A stretch of DNA of 64,000 nt from Archivesica marissinica (taxonomy: Eukaryota > Mollusca > Bivalvia > Venerida > Vesicomyidae). The stretch lies in the NCBI GenBank assembly GCA_014843695.1, contig CM026387.1:78175287-78239286 (forward strand), read 5' to 3'. This document shows, piece by piece, positions 1-14,200 of this stretch. The position numbers and the translations under genes are program-made. The first letter of the stretch is position 1; every line of letters begins with the position of its first letter. The notes beneath the pieces were generated by a model that was not told where the DNA came from, made no database searches, and worked only from the letters and a program-made list of their open reading frames with translations.

Positions 1-1127
1 TGTATACAAGTGTTGTGTTCTGTATACAAGTGTTGTGTTCTGTATACAAGTGTTGTGTTCTGTATACAAGTGTTGTGTTCTGTATACAAGTGTTGTGTTC
101 TGTATACAAGTGTTGTGTTCTGTATACAAGTGTTGTGTTCTGTATACAAGTGTTGTGTTCTGTATACAAGTGTTGTGTTCTGTATACAAGTGTTGTGTAC
201 TGTATACAAGTGTTGTGTTCTGTATACAAGTGTTGTGTTCTGTATACAAGTGTTGTGTTCTGTATACAAGTGTTGTGTTCTGTATACAAGTGTTGTGTTC
301 TGTATACAAGTGTTGTGTTCTGTATACAAGTGTTGTGTTCTGTATACAAGTGTTGTGTTCTGTATACAAGTGTTGTGTTCTGTATACAAGTTTTGTGTTC
401 TGTATACAAGTGTTGTGTTCTGTATACAAGTGTTGTGTTCTGTATACAAGTGTTGTGTTCTGTATACAAGTGTTGTGTTCTGTATACAAGTGTTGTGTTC
501 TGTATACAAGTGTTGTGTTCTGTATACAAGTGTTGTGTTCTGTATACAAGTATTGTGTTCTGTATACAAGTTTTGTGTTCTGTATACAAGTGTTGTGTTC
601 TGTATACAAGTATTGTGTTCTGTATACAAGTTTTGTGTTCTGTATACAAGTGTTGTGTTCTGTATACAAGTGTTGTGTTCTGTATACAAGTGTTGTGTTC
701 TGTATACAAGTTTTGTGTTCTGTATACAAGTGTTGTGTTCTGTATACAAGTGTTGTGTTCTGTATACAAGTGTTGTGTTCTGTATACAAGTGTTGTGTTC
801 TGTATACAAGTAGTGTGTTCTTTATACAAGTGTTGTGTTCTGTATACAAGTGTTGTGTTCTGTATACAAGTATTGTGTTCTGTATACAAGTTTTGTGTTC
901 TGTATACAAGTGTTGTGTTCTGTATACAAGTATTGTGTTCTGTATACAAGTTTTGTGTTCTGTATACAAGTGTTGTGTTCTGTATACAAGTATTGTGTTC
1001 TGTATACAAGTTTTGTGTTCTGTATACAAGTGTTGTGTTCTGTATACAAGTGTTGTGTTCTGTATACAAGTGTTGTGTTCTGTATACAAGTGTTGTGTTC
1101 TGTATACAAGTTCTGTGTGTTGTTCAC
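1..1127. repeat. 20-bp minisatellite, about 56 copies, runs off the left edge
   Basis: Unit tgtatacaagtgttgtgttc, almost invariant. Variants fall at one site (tgtt, tatt, tttt). From about 541 on they recur as ordered triplets, so a 60-bp higher-order unit has formed. All three plus frames and one minus frame are open because the unit lacks stops in those phases; these are repeat artefacts, not genes. It probably lies in an intron of the RNF213-like gene or beyond its 3' part. Confidence 0.97.
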
Positions 1128-2078
1128 TGATTGAATAATAAAAATATAATCATATTCAATTTGTCGTGGTACGGACTTAGTCACCATTGGGGATATCATG
1201 TGCACGTGTGATGGCCAGCTCAGTCGGTAGTGCGTCGCCCTGTAATCAAAAGGTCCCGGGTTTGAGATCTGGATTGGCTGCACATTTGTATCACCCTGTG
1301 GCATTTGACAGCTAACGAGGGGCCATGGTTGGATATATACTTCGAGATCATGTTCACCTTGTTTTTTTATCCTTAGAATGTCATAGAAGCACCATCCTTA
1401 ATATATTCAGTCACAAAAGAAAGAATAAATGTTTTAAATGCCTGATATTTGTAGTGGCTTTGTAGAGTTCAAGATGTTGTATGTATTAGAGTATGTGTAA
1501 ACAAATATTGGATTATACGAATTGATCAATATCGTCTCAATGCACGGGTATCCCGATATCGATGGGATAAATGTATAATCTAAAAATCCCTATTTGACGT
1601 AGAACAATTGGGAGGCTAAATTGAATATCAGCGTTCCGAGTGAATGTGGATGTGGCGCACCAATAGCGTCGTGAAAGATCTCCCTAGAAGCAATAGGTCA
1701 CGTGTACGGATGAGTCGACATGACGTCAACATCATGACATCACAGTTTAGTCGTCATTCCAACCAGTCGGAGCAGACAACCATTCACTCTATGTGGCGGT
1801 GATGTTTGGCATGTCTAGCGGCCAATGGCGGCTATACACGCTATTGAGATTATGATTTTTGTATGCCTTTACCAAAATCTTATTGATTATTCATGATCTA
1901 AATTAACTGAATGTTGGTAAACTTGTCGCACTTAGCCCTTTGTTATACCTGTCAAAGTTGAAAGGATTTCGATAATCCAAAATCAAATTAATACGATTAT
2001 ATCCATGTATAGTTACTTTTGCGACTGACTGTACAATAGTTAATATTGCATTTATAGTACTACAAACATAAAACACAC
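1128..2078. other. Non-coding stretch between the left array and exon 39
   Basis: No exon with family resemblance was found on either strand. It holds a tRNA-like SINE head (separate entry) and otherwise AT-rich unique sequence. The next 3' coding exon must lie left of the window or be missed here. Confidence 0.6.
1205..1320 (+). mobile_element. tRNA-like SINE head, single copy, family not seen elsewhere in the window
   Basis: A-box-like tggccagctcagtcggtag is followed about 45 bp later by B-box-like gggtttgagatct. That is the spacing of a tRNA-derived Pol III promoter. The downstream part does not match SINE families A-D of this window, so boundaries are approximate. Confidence 0.5.
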
Positions 2079-2268
2079 CTATGTGTTTCCTTTAGATATT
2101 TGTCGAGGAAATCATTCTGTTTTCTCAGCAGGAAGTCCAATAAGGCGTATGAACATAGCCCTGCCTCCTTGTTTGTTGGCAGTAACATAGATACTGGAGT
2201 TGTGTCACTGATTCTTTTACTACAGTATTCCTTCGACACGATCATACCCCCTAGTTCGGTAGGACATA
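2079..2268 (-). CDS. RNF213: RNF213-like exon 39 (C-terminal domain)
   Basis: 190 nt. The acceptor follows tttcag and the donor is GTGTGT. It enters with two bases and leaves in phase 2. The peptide begins CPTELGGMIVSKEYCSKRIS, then SMLLPTNKEAGLCSYALL and DFLLRKQNDFLDKYL. The KEYC, LLP and GLC positions match the RNF213 C-terminal domain. This is the most 3' exon visible; the protein continues off the window. Confidence 0.9.
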
Positions 2269-5200
2269 CTGAAACACAACAATATGAAATTGTCTAACAG
2301 GAATTTCTGTGGTGTGCTGTGACTGCCACATACAAACGGAGGGCAATCATATATTAACTACTATTATCTTAAGAAATAAGCATTACTTCTGCTATTTTGA
2401 GTGTTCAATAATGGGAGTTGTGTGTGTCGCATGGGTGTTGTGTGTGTGATATGGGTGTTGTTTGTATGACATGGGTGTTGCTTGTGTAACCTGGGTGTTG
2501 TGTGTGTGATATGGGTGTTGTTTGTATGACATGGGTGTTGTGTGTGTGATATAGGTGTTGTTTGTGTGACATATGTGTTGGTTGTGTGACATGGGTGTTG
2601 TTTGTGTGACATGGGTGTTGTTTGTGTAACCTGGGTGTTGTGTGTGTGTGATATGGGTGTTGGTTGTATGACATGGGTGTTGTGTGTGTGATATAGGTGT
2701 TGTTTGTGTGACATATGTGTTGGTTGTGTGACATGGGTGTTGTTTGTGTAACATGGGTGCTGTTTGTGTGACATAAGTGTTGTGTGTGACACATGATCGT
2801 GTTCTGTGTGTGACACATGATCGTGTTATGTGTGATCACTGAATACAATGTATCCCCCAAGCCCTTCATGCATTCATCGTTACCCATCCCTGTCTTCAAG
2901 AGGAATTCGCCATCGTTTTGAGTTGATAACTCTTTTAAATGAGGTTGTGTTTTGTACTAACTTATTCTCAGATTATATTTATTTCTTCAACTTGAGTTAG
3001 TTTCAAATCTTCCCATTGTTACTGTATATGGTTGATCAGCATTTACATGACAACGTGATTATCATTTGATGGACATGCGTAACATCTACGGCCCACTACA
3101 ATTCCCCGAAATATACAAAATAAGCAGGTTGTTTTGGATTATCTTTCCTAAAACTATATCGGCTTTTCAACGATTGCAGAACAAGTTATTACACTTAAAA
3201 TGTGTCATTTATCTGAGGGAAAGACATACAACTGGAGAAACATCACCGGTCCCATTTGGCAATCACCGTATCATCGAACCTGGGTAATATTGATTAGAAA
3301 CGACCGTGCTTACAACTGCCATAATCAGACAGTTCTGGAACTTTATTTCAAATGATAACATGGAGATAAAACAAAGGTAATTTCTGACAGAATGTTTCCA
3401 TTAAATTAATATAATATTCTACTTCATCTGCCTACCTATTACAGTTTAGGATGTTCACAAATTGTGTTTCTGTTTCCAACATTGAAGAATGTCCACTGAA
3501 TTAAAGTGGCTATAAGACATAACTTATCACTGAATAACGTGATCCCACACATTTCATTATTTTATTTATGTATTGGATAATGATGGACTTACAGTATAGA
3601 GTCAACGCATCTCTGACCAAGTCCCAGGCTTCAGCAAAGTCTTGGATCAACTGTGTTGTTTCTGCACCAGCAATTTCTCCTACAAAATATGAAGGCATGC
3701 CATTATAACCAATACATTGACGCGTAATCTGACACGTAATATATTGAGGAGTATTCTTATAACCAATACATTACACAAATCATATACCTAATACATAAGG
3801 GTAATATTATACCCAATACATTAGAAGTAATAATATACCCAATACATTGAGGAGGTAATCTAATACCCATTACATTAAGGAGTAATCTTATACCCAATAC
3901 ATCGAGGTGTAATCTTATACCCAATACATTAGAAGTAATCATATACCCAATACACTAGGAGTAATCTTATACACAATACATTAGAAGTAATCGTATACCC
4001 AATACACTAGGAGTAATCTTATACCCAATACATCGAGGTGTTATCTTATACCCAATACATTAGAAGTAATCATATACCCAATACAGCGAGGAGTAATCTT
4101 ATAACCAATACATTACAGTAATGTTATAACCAATACATCGAGGAGTAATCTTATACCAAATAGATCGAGGAGTAATCTTATACCCAATACATTAAGAAGT
4201 AATCTTATACCCAATACATTAAGGAGTAATCGTATACCCATTACATTAGGAGTAATCGTATACCCAATACATTAGGAGTAATATTATGCCCAACACATTA
4301 AGGAGTAATCTTATACCCAATCCATTAAGGAGTAATCTTATACCCAATACATTAGGAGTAATCTTATATTCAATACATTAGGAGTAATCGTATACCCAAT
4401 ATATCAAGGTATGATGTTATATCCAAAAATTCAAGGAGTGACCTATATCCAATACATCATAGAATATTTATATATCCAATAATTATATCAAGGCCTGATA
4501 CTATACCAAATATATCAAGGCTTAATCTTATACCATGTACATTATGATATGATCTTATACCCAATACATCAAGACTTGATCGTATACCAAATACAACGTG
4601 GTGCGGTCATACATACAATACATGAAGGCATGATCATATACCAAATACACCAATACCCAATACGTCAATATGTTATCTTATATACCTCTATGCAAAAGTA
4701 CACTATGGGATTTGAGTCCGTATGGGAGAATACTGACCGCAGTACATCTGACATTACGCATGTGTACCGACTCGTGTGTGTACCGACTCGTGTATTGTCA
4801 TTTTCAAACTTGCTTGGATATCGCCTAAAATATTGTCTGTAGTGTCAAGCCTATGGTGTATCATAATACTCTTCAAAATATTACAAGAAGTATTTTAGGG
4901 CCAGAACCGCACACATGACGTTGGTGATCATTTGTCCACACCCGAAGCATCTGTGCACCAAACATGATATTTTACGCTTAAGGACATTGCCGATAACGTA
5001 TCTTAAGAGCAACTTTTCAATCCATTGTACTCCTTTCAACAAAAAATGAAAATAGATGTTCATCATTGAAATCAATGTAAATATATTTTTAGCATCACCT
5101 ACCTCTCTTAAGTTGAGCTACAGTGATATGTGAGGCTTCTGCCTTGTCCAGCTTCCTTTGATACTTTTGGAACAGGGCACGTTGTAGACGTAAAATACTG

Positions 5201-8200
5201 GGAATATACCGCAAAGCTCTAAGATGATGCTCCTATATACAGAATGCAGAAAAATGAGAAATTCACATTAATTATTACTTAGCCAGTGATAATTGGAAAC
5301 AGTTGGGCTATCTATGAATAAATTGGCAATACTACCGGAGGACATCTTGATCATGCGATAAAGCATTGCTTGTTGCAATCAACTTTTAGAATAACCTTTA
5401 ACCTGCTAATCGCAACTAACGTTTGTTTTGAAAACAAAATCTGGCCAGATCAGATGTCACATAATGTAGTCCCGTTTGATCAGGTTCTATACTGTTTGCT
5501 ATTCGGATAGTGGATAGCTAAACACTTAATAGCAAACAACATAGATCGTGATCAGATGCGGTGTTACGTTACGCTGTTTGCACATTCCTTCCAACTTAGT
5601 CAACATGCTTAGGGTTAAGATAATCTGAATGCAGTTACCATTTGTTGATATTCAATTTGAATTTGGTGTGGTATTATTTGTTCAATGTTTGTTCAAAGCT
5701 ATAAAATATATTGATATACATTTGTACAAGGTTGGCAAATTTCCTCGAAATAAGCATAATATAGCGGGAAGCACAGGAAAATATTATCTACATTTGACAG
5801 TATTACGAAAAAATGCCATGCTTAGTAGTTTTAAGACCAAAAATGTGTAACACAATTTCATAATAAAATAGTCTACAACAAGCAAATATTCTGAGAAACC
5901 TTCATTATTACCAATGGTATTTGGTATGAATATTAAATTTTGCGATAATCCCTGCTGAACGCGAATCCATGTAAGGGAAACATATTTTATTTACTGTCTA
6001 GAAGCAAACAAAGTGACAACAATGTTTGACACATGACCATTTGCTAAGAAGTCTTGGCATTGATAGCTAATTGTCTAATTACAGATAAGTGGCTTTTGTC
6101 ATGCATACATTCACATACTCTTTACATAAACAACATGAATCCTTTACAATAAGTGTTTATGATAAAACACATGTCTTATGTTGACAATGACGAAAACAGT
6201 TCATTCTCACTTATTCAACATGCTACAATCTGACAATTGTTTAAATAACCATTTAATGTAAGGTCCTTAGCATATGACTAGCGTGAAAACAGTTACGAAA
6301 ACAGAAAATATAATTATATGGAAATTCATAATTCCCGCGTAAAAGTCATATTTCCCAATTTGAGAGTATTTCCCAGATACTCTCCCAGTGTTGGCTATAC
6401 CAGCGTATTCTGACTGTATACTATTAAATTATTTTTGTTCGTTCATTTAACAAAGAAGGTTTTCCAATAGGACTAATTTAGTTACCATGGAATTACCAGT
6501 TGTCCATTGCTTAGTCTAAGGTATACATGGGTCCCATTTATTTATTGATTCACTTTGATACAACACTATTTTGTCAAATGTACATTATTTCACCTATATT
6601 TATGAAATATGAATCTGCCTGACAGATCTAATGCGTATTTGGTGTCCGGTAGATTGAATAAAATATGGTCATTGACATACCTCTTTCAAGAAGAGTTGGA
6701 GAACTTTATGTTGTCCATGAGTTAGTTTGGACTCAGCATCTTGTCTGAGATGTTGTAGAGATATCGGTGTTCTGTATCGCCACACTCTGGCAATTTCCTG
6801 TAGTGATGCAGGGTTCTCTCCGACCGTATTTGAGTCTGTCTCATATAGCTGGCAGAGTAACGGGTCTGCGCCTTAAATACATATATATAGCTATATATAC
6901 CGGTACCCTATAACAACTAGTGACATCCATATAAACGTATAGCTGAAGCATAAAGTCATGCTCATGATGGTCACTATGTCTGTGTTCAAATGTATCACAT
7001 TAGTATCAGATGTGCCCATTGATTATCATGCACTCTACAATACTTGTTTGAAATACAACTATATTCATTTTAATTTAGTTTGTAATACTTGTTTAAAATA
7101 TATTCATTTTAATTTAATTTGTAATACTTGTTTGAAATATATTCATTTTAATTTAATTTGTAATACTTGTTTGAAATATATTCATTTTAATTTTGCTACA
7201 CGTGCCAGTTGATTCTCATTCAATATACAATACTTGTTATATATATTCATTTGAATTTTGTAATACTTGTTTGAAATATAATCATTTTAATTTTTTAAAA
7301 CTTGTTTGAAATATATTCATTTTAATTTTGCTACATGTACCAGCTGATTCTCATTCAATATACAATACTTGTTATATATATTCATTTTAATTTTGCTACA
7401 CGTGCCAGCTGATTCTCATTCAATATACAATACTTGTTATATATATTCATTTTAATTTTGTAAAACTTGTTTGACATGGATTCATTTTAATTTTGTAAAA
7501 CTAGTTTGAAATATATTCATTTTAATTTTGTAAAACTTGTTTGAAATATATTCATTTTAATTTTGTAAAACTTGTTTGAAATATCATTTTAATTTTGTAA
7601 AACTTGTTTGAAATATATTCATTTTAATTTTGTAAAACTTGTTTGAAATGGAATCATTTTAATTTTGTAATACTTGTTTGAAATATATTCATTTTAATTT
7701 TGTAATACTTGTTTGAAATGGATTCGTTTTAATTTTTGCTACATGTGCCAGTTGATTCTCATTCACACTACAATACTTATTCAAAATGGACTTTTGCTAC
7801 ATAATTGCGAGTTTGACCTTCGAGGTACATACTTGACTTGTCACTACAACATACCACTGCGGACAATGGGTGTATATGTAGTAATACACGGAGCAAATAA
7901 TATATACATACATGTACAGTGAGGGTACGTATACTAAAGTTCCAAATGAGATATTTCAAATATTTGTGCTTGGACTGAGAACTGTTGGGATCAATAAATG
8001 TGCCATGTAAGCATATGTGAAAATGGAAAATAATACTTATGACCAATTCATTTTATAAAAGGTTCCATATACGTTACTGGAACGAGTCCATATATCAATT
8101 AATATGGGCATGTACATAAGCCCGTACATGAATCGCCTAGTATGTGAATCCACCACACATTTAAACACCATTACTTAAACTTTATTTATTTTACAACGAT

Positions 8201-11200
8201 TGCGAAGCAAGTTCTATCAACTTATATTAATCACTCTCGTTGGCGCGGATGAAAGCTTATATGTGGTCATTCGTGTGGCGGAAACCGGAGTACCCGGATA
8301 AAACCCACCTGTCCGATCTGGCGACCACCGTACCATCTCACATACTTCTCGGTTCGAGGATCGAACCTGGGTTGCATTGGTGAGAAGCGAGCGCGTTAAC
8401 CACTGTGCTATCGGAGAGCCAGTGGACATCATTGTAAACATAAATATTGCCTCCAAAGACTGACACAGAAGAATCCAATCACGAGTTTCACGACTAAGTA
8501 TATTGTGGCAATGGAATATGGGAACATAAATCAACAATGGACATGCAAATTAAAATAAAACTTTTCAATTTCTTTGTGCTTACTGGTAGCTAAATAGCAA
8601 AACCAGTATCCACACAGATTTGGTGCTGAATGACCTCATCACAAAATACATAATGCAACACATGACAAGATAAAAGCAATGTGTGAGACTAGTTTTCAAA
8701 ACAAGGCTCTACATGATATGGACATACTGCATACATATATATATAGAAGAATGAATGTATAATTATTAAGAAATAATAACTATCAACCGTGGTATATCGC
8801 AGAATAACCCGAGTTTGGAGTTCTTATGCGTAGAAAACTAGAAATATATCAAGAACTTCAAACTTCTAGAAGGCCTTCGTGATATATTTCTACGCATAAG
8901 AACTTCAAACTTCTAGAAGGCCTTCGTGATATATTTCTACGCATAAGAACTCCAAACTCGGGTTATTCTGCGATATACCACGGTTGATACTTATTATTTC
9001 GATTCTAACACGACATACATTTAATAATTTTAAAAATCAAAGGAGTATTTTCTTCAAAGGCCGTTGTACTACGCTGCATTTGGCTTTCGATATTTCCTTC
9101 CGCGTGACGTTATTTTTTATGGAAAATATCAATCTAGTGCATAAATGAACACAAGTTGTAACTGATCAATAATTTTATTTATTTTGTCAAATAAAACTGT
9201 ACAGAATAGTAACTGAAACGTTACTTAGCAGAAAAACAAGACGGACAAGAGATTATCTGATTCTAAAAATAGCTCACTTCCGCGAATTACCACGGTAGTA
9301 TTTTACAAACATCACGTGACTTTCATTCATAAAACGTTACACACATTGTATAAATGGAATAGCCAAACACGGTGCGCGCGCAGCATAGTTCAAGGTAGGT
9401 ATATCGCAGAATAACCCGAGGTAGATTTAACTCTACAAGTATGTATGTTATTAGCTGGGTCGTGTTAGAATAGAAAATATTTGTTCATCTCTGTGTATGC
9501 TTGTTACAAATGTGATAAAGTTAATGAATGTACAGCGAGAATATATGTGTTCATCTCTGTGTATGCTTGTTACAAATGGGATAAAGTTAATGATTGTACA
9601 GCGAAAATATTTATTCATCTCTGTGTATGCTTGTTACAAATGTGATAAAGTTAATGAATGTACAGAGAGAATATTGGTTCATCTCTGTGTATGCTTGTTA
9701 CAAATGTGATAAAGTTAATGAATGTACAACGAGAATATTGGTTCTTCTCTGTGTATGCTTGTTACAAATGTGATAAAGTTAATGAATGTACAGGGATACT
9801 ATTAGTTCATCTCTGTGTATGAGTATGTATGGGTGTATTCAGCAACTCAGAATTGAAAGCAATACTATGATGATACCAAATTAGAATTGCAATTACACAA
9901 CCTTGTGCTTAAAAACATCATAGCTGGATTTATGATCTGAAGGCTTACACCATTATGGTAAAGACGTTTTAGATATCATATCTTCAATTTCCAAACAAGA
10001 GAAGTGATCACCATTAATGTATCTGAGAATATAAATTATGTTTATTTACTTCTGTAATTGTATGGATATATAATGTAGCAACGGGCAATAATATATAATT
10101 TAGCAACATGCATGAATATATAGTGTAGCAACTGGCATCAATATATAATGTAGAAAGGGGCAAGAATATATAATGTAGCAACGGGCATGAATATATAATG
10201 TAGCAACGGACATGAATATATAATGTAACAACGGGCATGCATATATAATGTAGCAACGGGCATGCATATATAATGTAGCAACGGGCAAGCATATATAATG
10301 TAGCAATGGGCATGCATATATAATGTAGCAACGGACATGCATATATAATGTAGCAATGGGCAAGCATATATAATGTAGCAACGGGCATGCATATATAATG
10401 TAGCAACGGGCATGCATATTTAATGTAGCAACGGGCATGCATATATAATGTAACAATGGGCATGAATATATAATGTAGCAATGGGCATGCATATATAATG
10501 TAGCAACGGGCATGCATATATAATGTAGCAACGGGCATGAATATATAATGTAGCAACGGGCATGCATATATAATGTAGCAATGGGCATGAATATATAATG
10601 TAGCAACGGACATGCATGTATAATGTAGAAAGGGGGATGAATATATAATGTAACAACGGGCATGCATATATAATGTAGCAACGGGCATGCATATATAATG
10701 TAGCAACGGGCATGACTATATAATGTAGCAACCGGCATGCATATATAATGTAGCAACGGGCATGCACATATAATGTAGCAACGGGCATGCATATATAATG
10801 TAGCAACGGGCATGAATGTATAATGTAACAACGGGCATGCATATATACTGTAGCAACAGGTATGAATATATAATGTAGCAACGGGCATGAATATATATGT
10901 TATGTTATATTTTTGGGTTTTAAGCCTGCATCAGCACAATTTTGGGCTATATCGCCGGCGGGCAGTTTACCTAACAACACCTTTACTGGGCAGGCTCCAG
11001 CGGTTAACCAATACTTGGGTGCACCAACCTCCGTAAGAAACTGTCAACTTTTTCATATAAAGAGACACGGTCTGAGCGGGGCTCGAACCCGTGACCATCA
11101 GTGATAGGTTACAGTGGTATACAAATCAGCGACCTTAACCACTCGACCACGGAGGCGGACAATGAATATATAATGTAGCAACGGGCAAGCATATATAATG

Positions 11201-14200
11201 TAGCAATGGGCATGAATATATAATGTAGCAATGGGCATGAATATATAATGTAGCAATTGGCATCAATATATAATGTAGCAATGGGCATGAATATATAATG
11301 TAGCAATGGGCATGCATATATAATGTAGCAACGGGCATGAATATATAATGTAGCAATGGGCATGCATATATAATGTAGCAATGGGCATGCATATATAATG
11401 TAGCAACGGGCATGAATATATAATGTAGCAACGGGCATGAATATATAATGTAGCAATGGGCATGAATATATAATGTAGCAATGGGCATGCATATATAATG
11501 TAGCAACGGTCATGCATATATAATGTAGCAACGGACATGCATATATAATGTAGCAATGGGCAGGCATATATAATGTAGCAACGGGCATGCATATATAATG
11601 TAGCAACGGGCATGCATATTTAATGTAGCAACGGGCATGCATATATAATGTAACAATGGGCATGAATATATAATGTAGCAATGGGCATGCATATATAATG
11701 TAGCAACGGGCATGCATATATAATGTAGCAACGGGCATGAATATATAATGTAGCAACGGGCATGCATATATAATGTAGCAATGGGCATGAATATATAATG
11801 TAGCAACGGACATGCATATATAATGTAGAAAGGGGCATGAATATATAATGTAACAATGGGCATGCATATATAATGTAGCAACGGGCATGCATATATAATG
11901 TAGCAACGGGCATGAATATATAATGTAGCAACGGGCATGCATATATAATGTAGCAATGGGCATGAATATATAATGTAGCAACGGACATGCATATATAATG
12001 TAGAAAGGGGCATGAATATATAATGTAACAATGGGCATGCATATATAATGTAGCAACGGGCATGCATATATAATGTAGCAACGGGCATGAATATATAATG
12101 TAGCAACGGGCATGCATATATAATGTAGCAATGGGCATGAATATATAATGTAGCAACGGGCATGCATATATAATATAGCAATGGGCATGAATATATAATG
12201 TAGCAACGGGCATGCATATATAATGTAGCAACGGGCATGTATGTATAATGTAACAACGGGCATGCATATATACTGTAGCAACAGGTATGAATATATAATG
12301 TAGCAACGGGCATGAATATATATGTTATGTTATATTTTTGGGTTTTAAGCCTGCATCAGCACAATTTTGGGCTATATCGCCGGCGGGCAGTTTACCTAAC
12401 AACACCTTTCCTGGGCAGGCTCCAGCGGTTAACCAATACTTGGGTGCACCAACCTCCGTAAGAAACTGTCAACTTTTTCATATAAAGAGACACGGTCTGA
12501 GCGGGGCTCGAACCCGTGACCATCAGTGATGATAGGTTACAGTGGTATACAAGTCAGCGACCTTAACGACTCGACCACGGAGGCGGACAATGAATATATA
12601 ATGTAGCAACAGGCAAGCATATATAATGTAGCAATGGGCATGAATATATAATGTAGCAATGGGCATGCATATATAATGTAGCAACGGGCATGCATATATA
12701 ATGTAGCAACGGGCATGAATATATAATGTAGCAACGGGCATGCATATATAATTTAGCAACATGCTTGAATATATAATGTAGCAACGGACATGAATATATA
12801 ATGTAGCAACGGGCATGAATATATAATGTAGCAACGGGCAATAATATATAATTTAGCAACATGCTTGAATATATAATGTAGCAATCGGACCAGTGATGCA
12901 TATACAGTCATATTAATAATGTATTACATTATAAACGTTTCTATATATTTACCGAGTCTTTGATCCTGGGCAAGAATTTGGTTATTGTTCTTCAATGTAT
13001 TGTCTAGGTTCTGTAAATATTGAACATACATGTATAAATTAAGGACATCTCACATTGTTCAGTAAGTTCACCAGGCATGTTCCATCATATTTCAATAAAT
13101 AATGTTATGATAGTATGTTATATTTCCGGTTTTACGCCTGCATCAGCACCATGTTGGGCTCTATCGCTGGCGGGCAGTTCACCTAACAACACCTTTCCTG
13201 GGCAGGCTCCAGCGGTTAACCAGTACTTGGGTGCACCAACCACCGTAATAAACTGCCAACTTACATAAATATAAATGAGACACGGTCTGAGCGGGGCTCG
13301 AACCCGTGACCATCAATGATGATAGGTTACAGTGGTATACAAGTTAGCGACCTTAACCACTCGACAACGGAGACGGACCCAATAAATAATGTATGCACTA
13401 CTCTTACAACAGATGAAAAAAGGATTAATAGCATATATCTGTCATAAAAGCTTCTAGACATGCTTAAAGAACTAAACAGAGTTAGTATACCTATGCTGGA
13501 TGACAAATAGTAGCCGGGTAATTGGTCGGGAAAGTCATTAGTGGTATGAGATTCCCAAGGCAAATTCCAATTACAAATTGTTTAGTGAGGTAATGGCGGC
13601 AATTCTGGTAGCTATGATGGCAAGGTTTGACTGTATATGGAAGTTTTGGTTGTAATTTCACTTTGGGATATATTAGAGATAACTTGACAGCATTTCATTA
13701 AATCATACTGGATATGAAGAAATATGCCATTGATCTACACTATGATATTCATACATACAACGTGATACATGCCACCTAAGTATTCTGGTGTTTAATGGCA
13801 GTTCTTTAACTGATAGGGTAATATTATTTAAAATGAGACTGACTGTGTGACAACTCTGCCAAGTTTATTGATTTCATAGAGGGTAAAAAAGGATTCATAT
13901 TTATACCTTAACTTTCAACATTGTCATACCATCCTATCCTATTTCTGACGGCCCCCAAGCGGGAGATTTAATTTTCCCAAGAGGGAATTTCCAAGAATAT
14001 CATTCAAACTACACGTAGTATGTTCATGAGCCAAGACATACGTATGGCTGGGGACTGGATGCTAAGCATGCCGACATTCAAATTGCATGGAGGGTTGTCA
14101 GTTATACATTGCAATGGTAGAATCAGATTTATGTTGTCACAGATGATCAGTCCGTGTGAACTATTGGGTTGTCACAGGTAAGATATGCATATTCATGTAA

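Noticed and set aside
13077..13268. Small ORFs with the peptide PASAPCWALSLAGS and relatives (also at 10913, 12338, 57785 and 62293)
   Set aside because: All are translations of SINE C copies.
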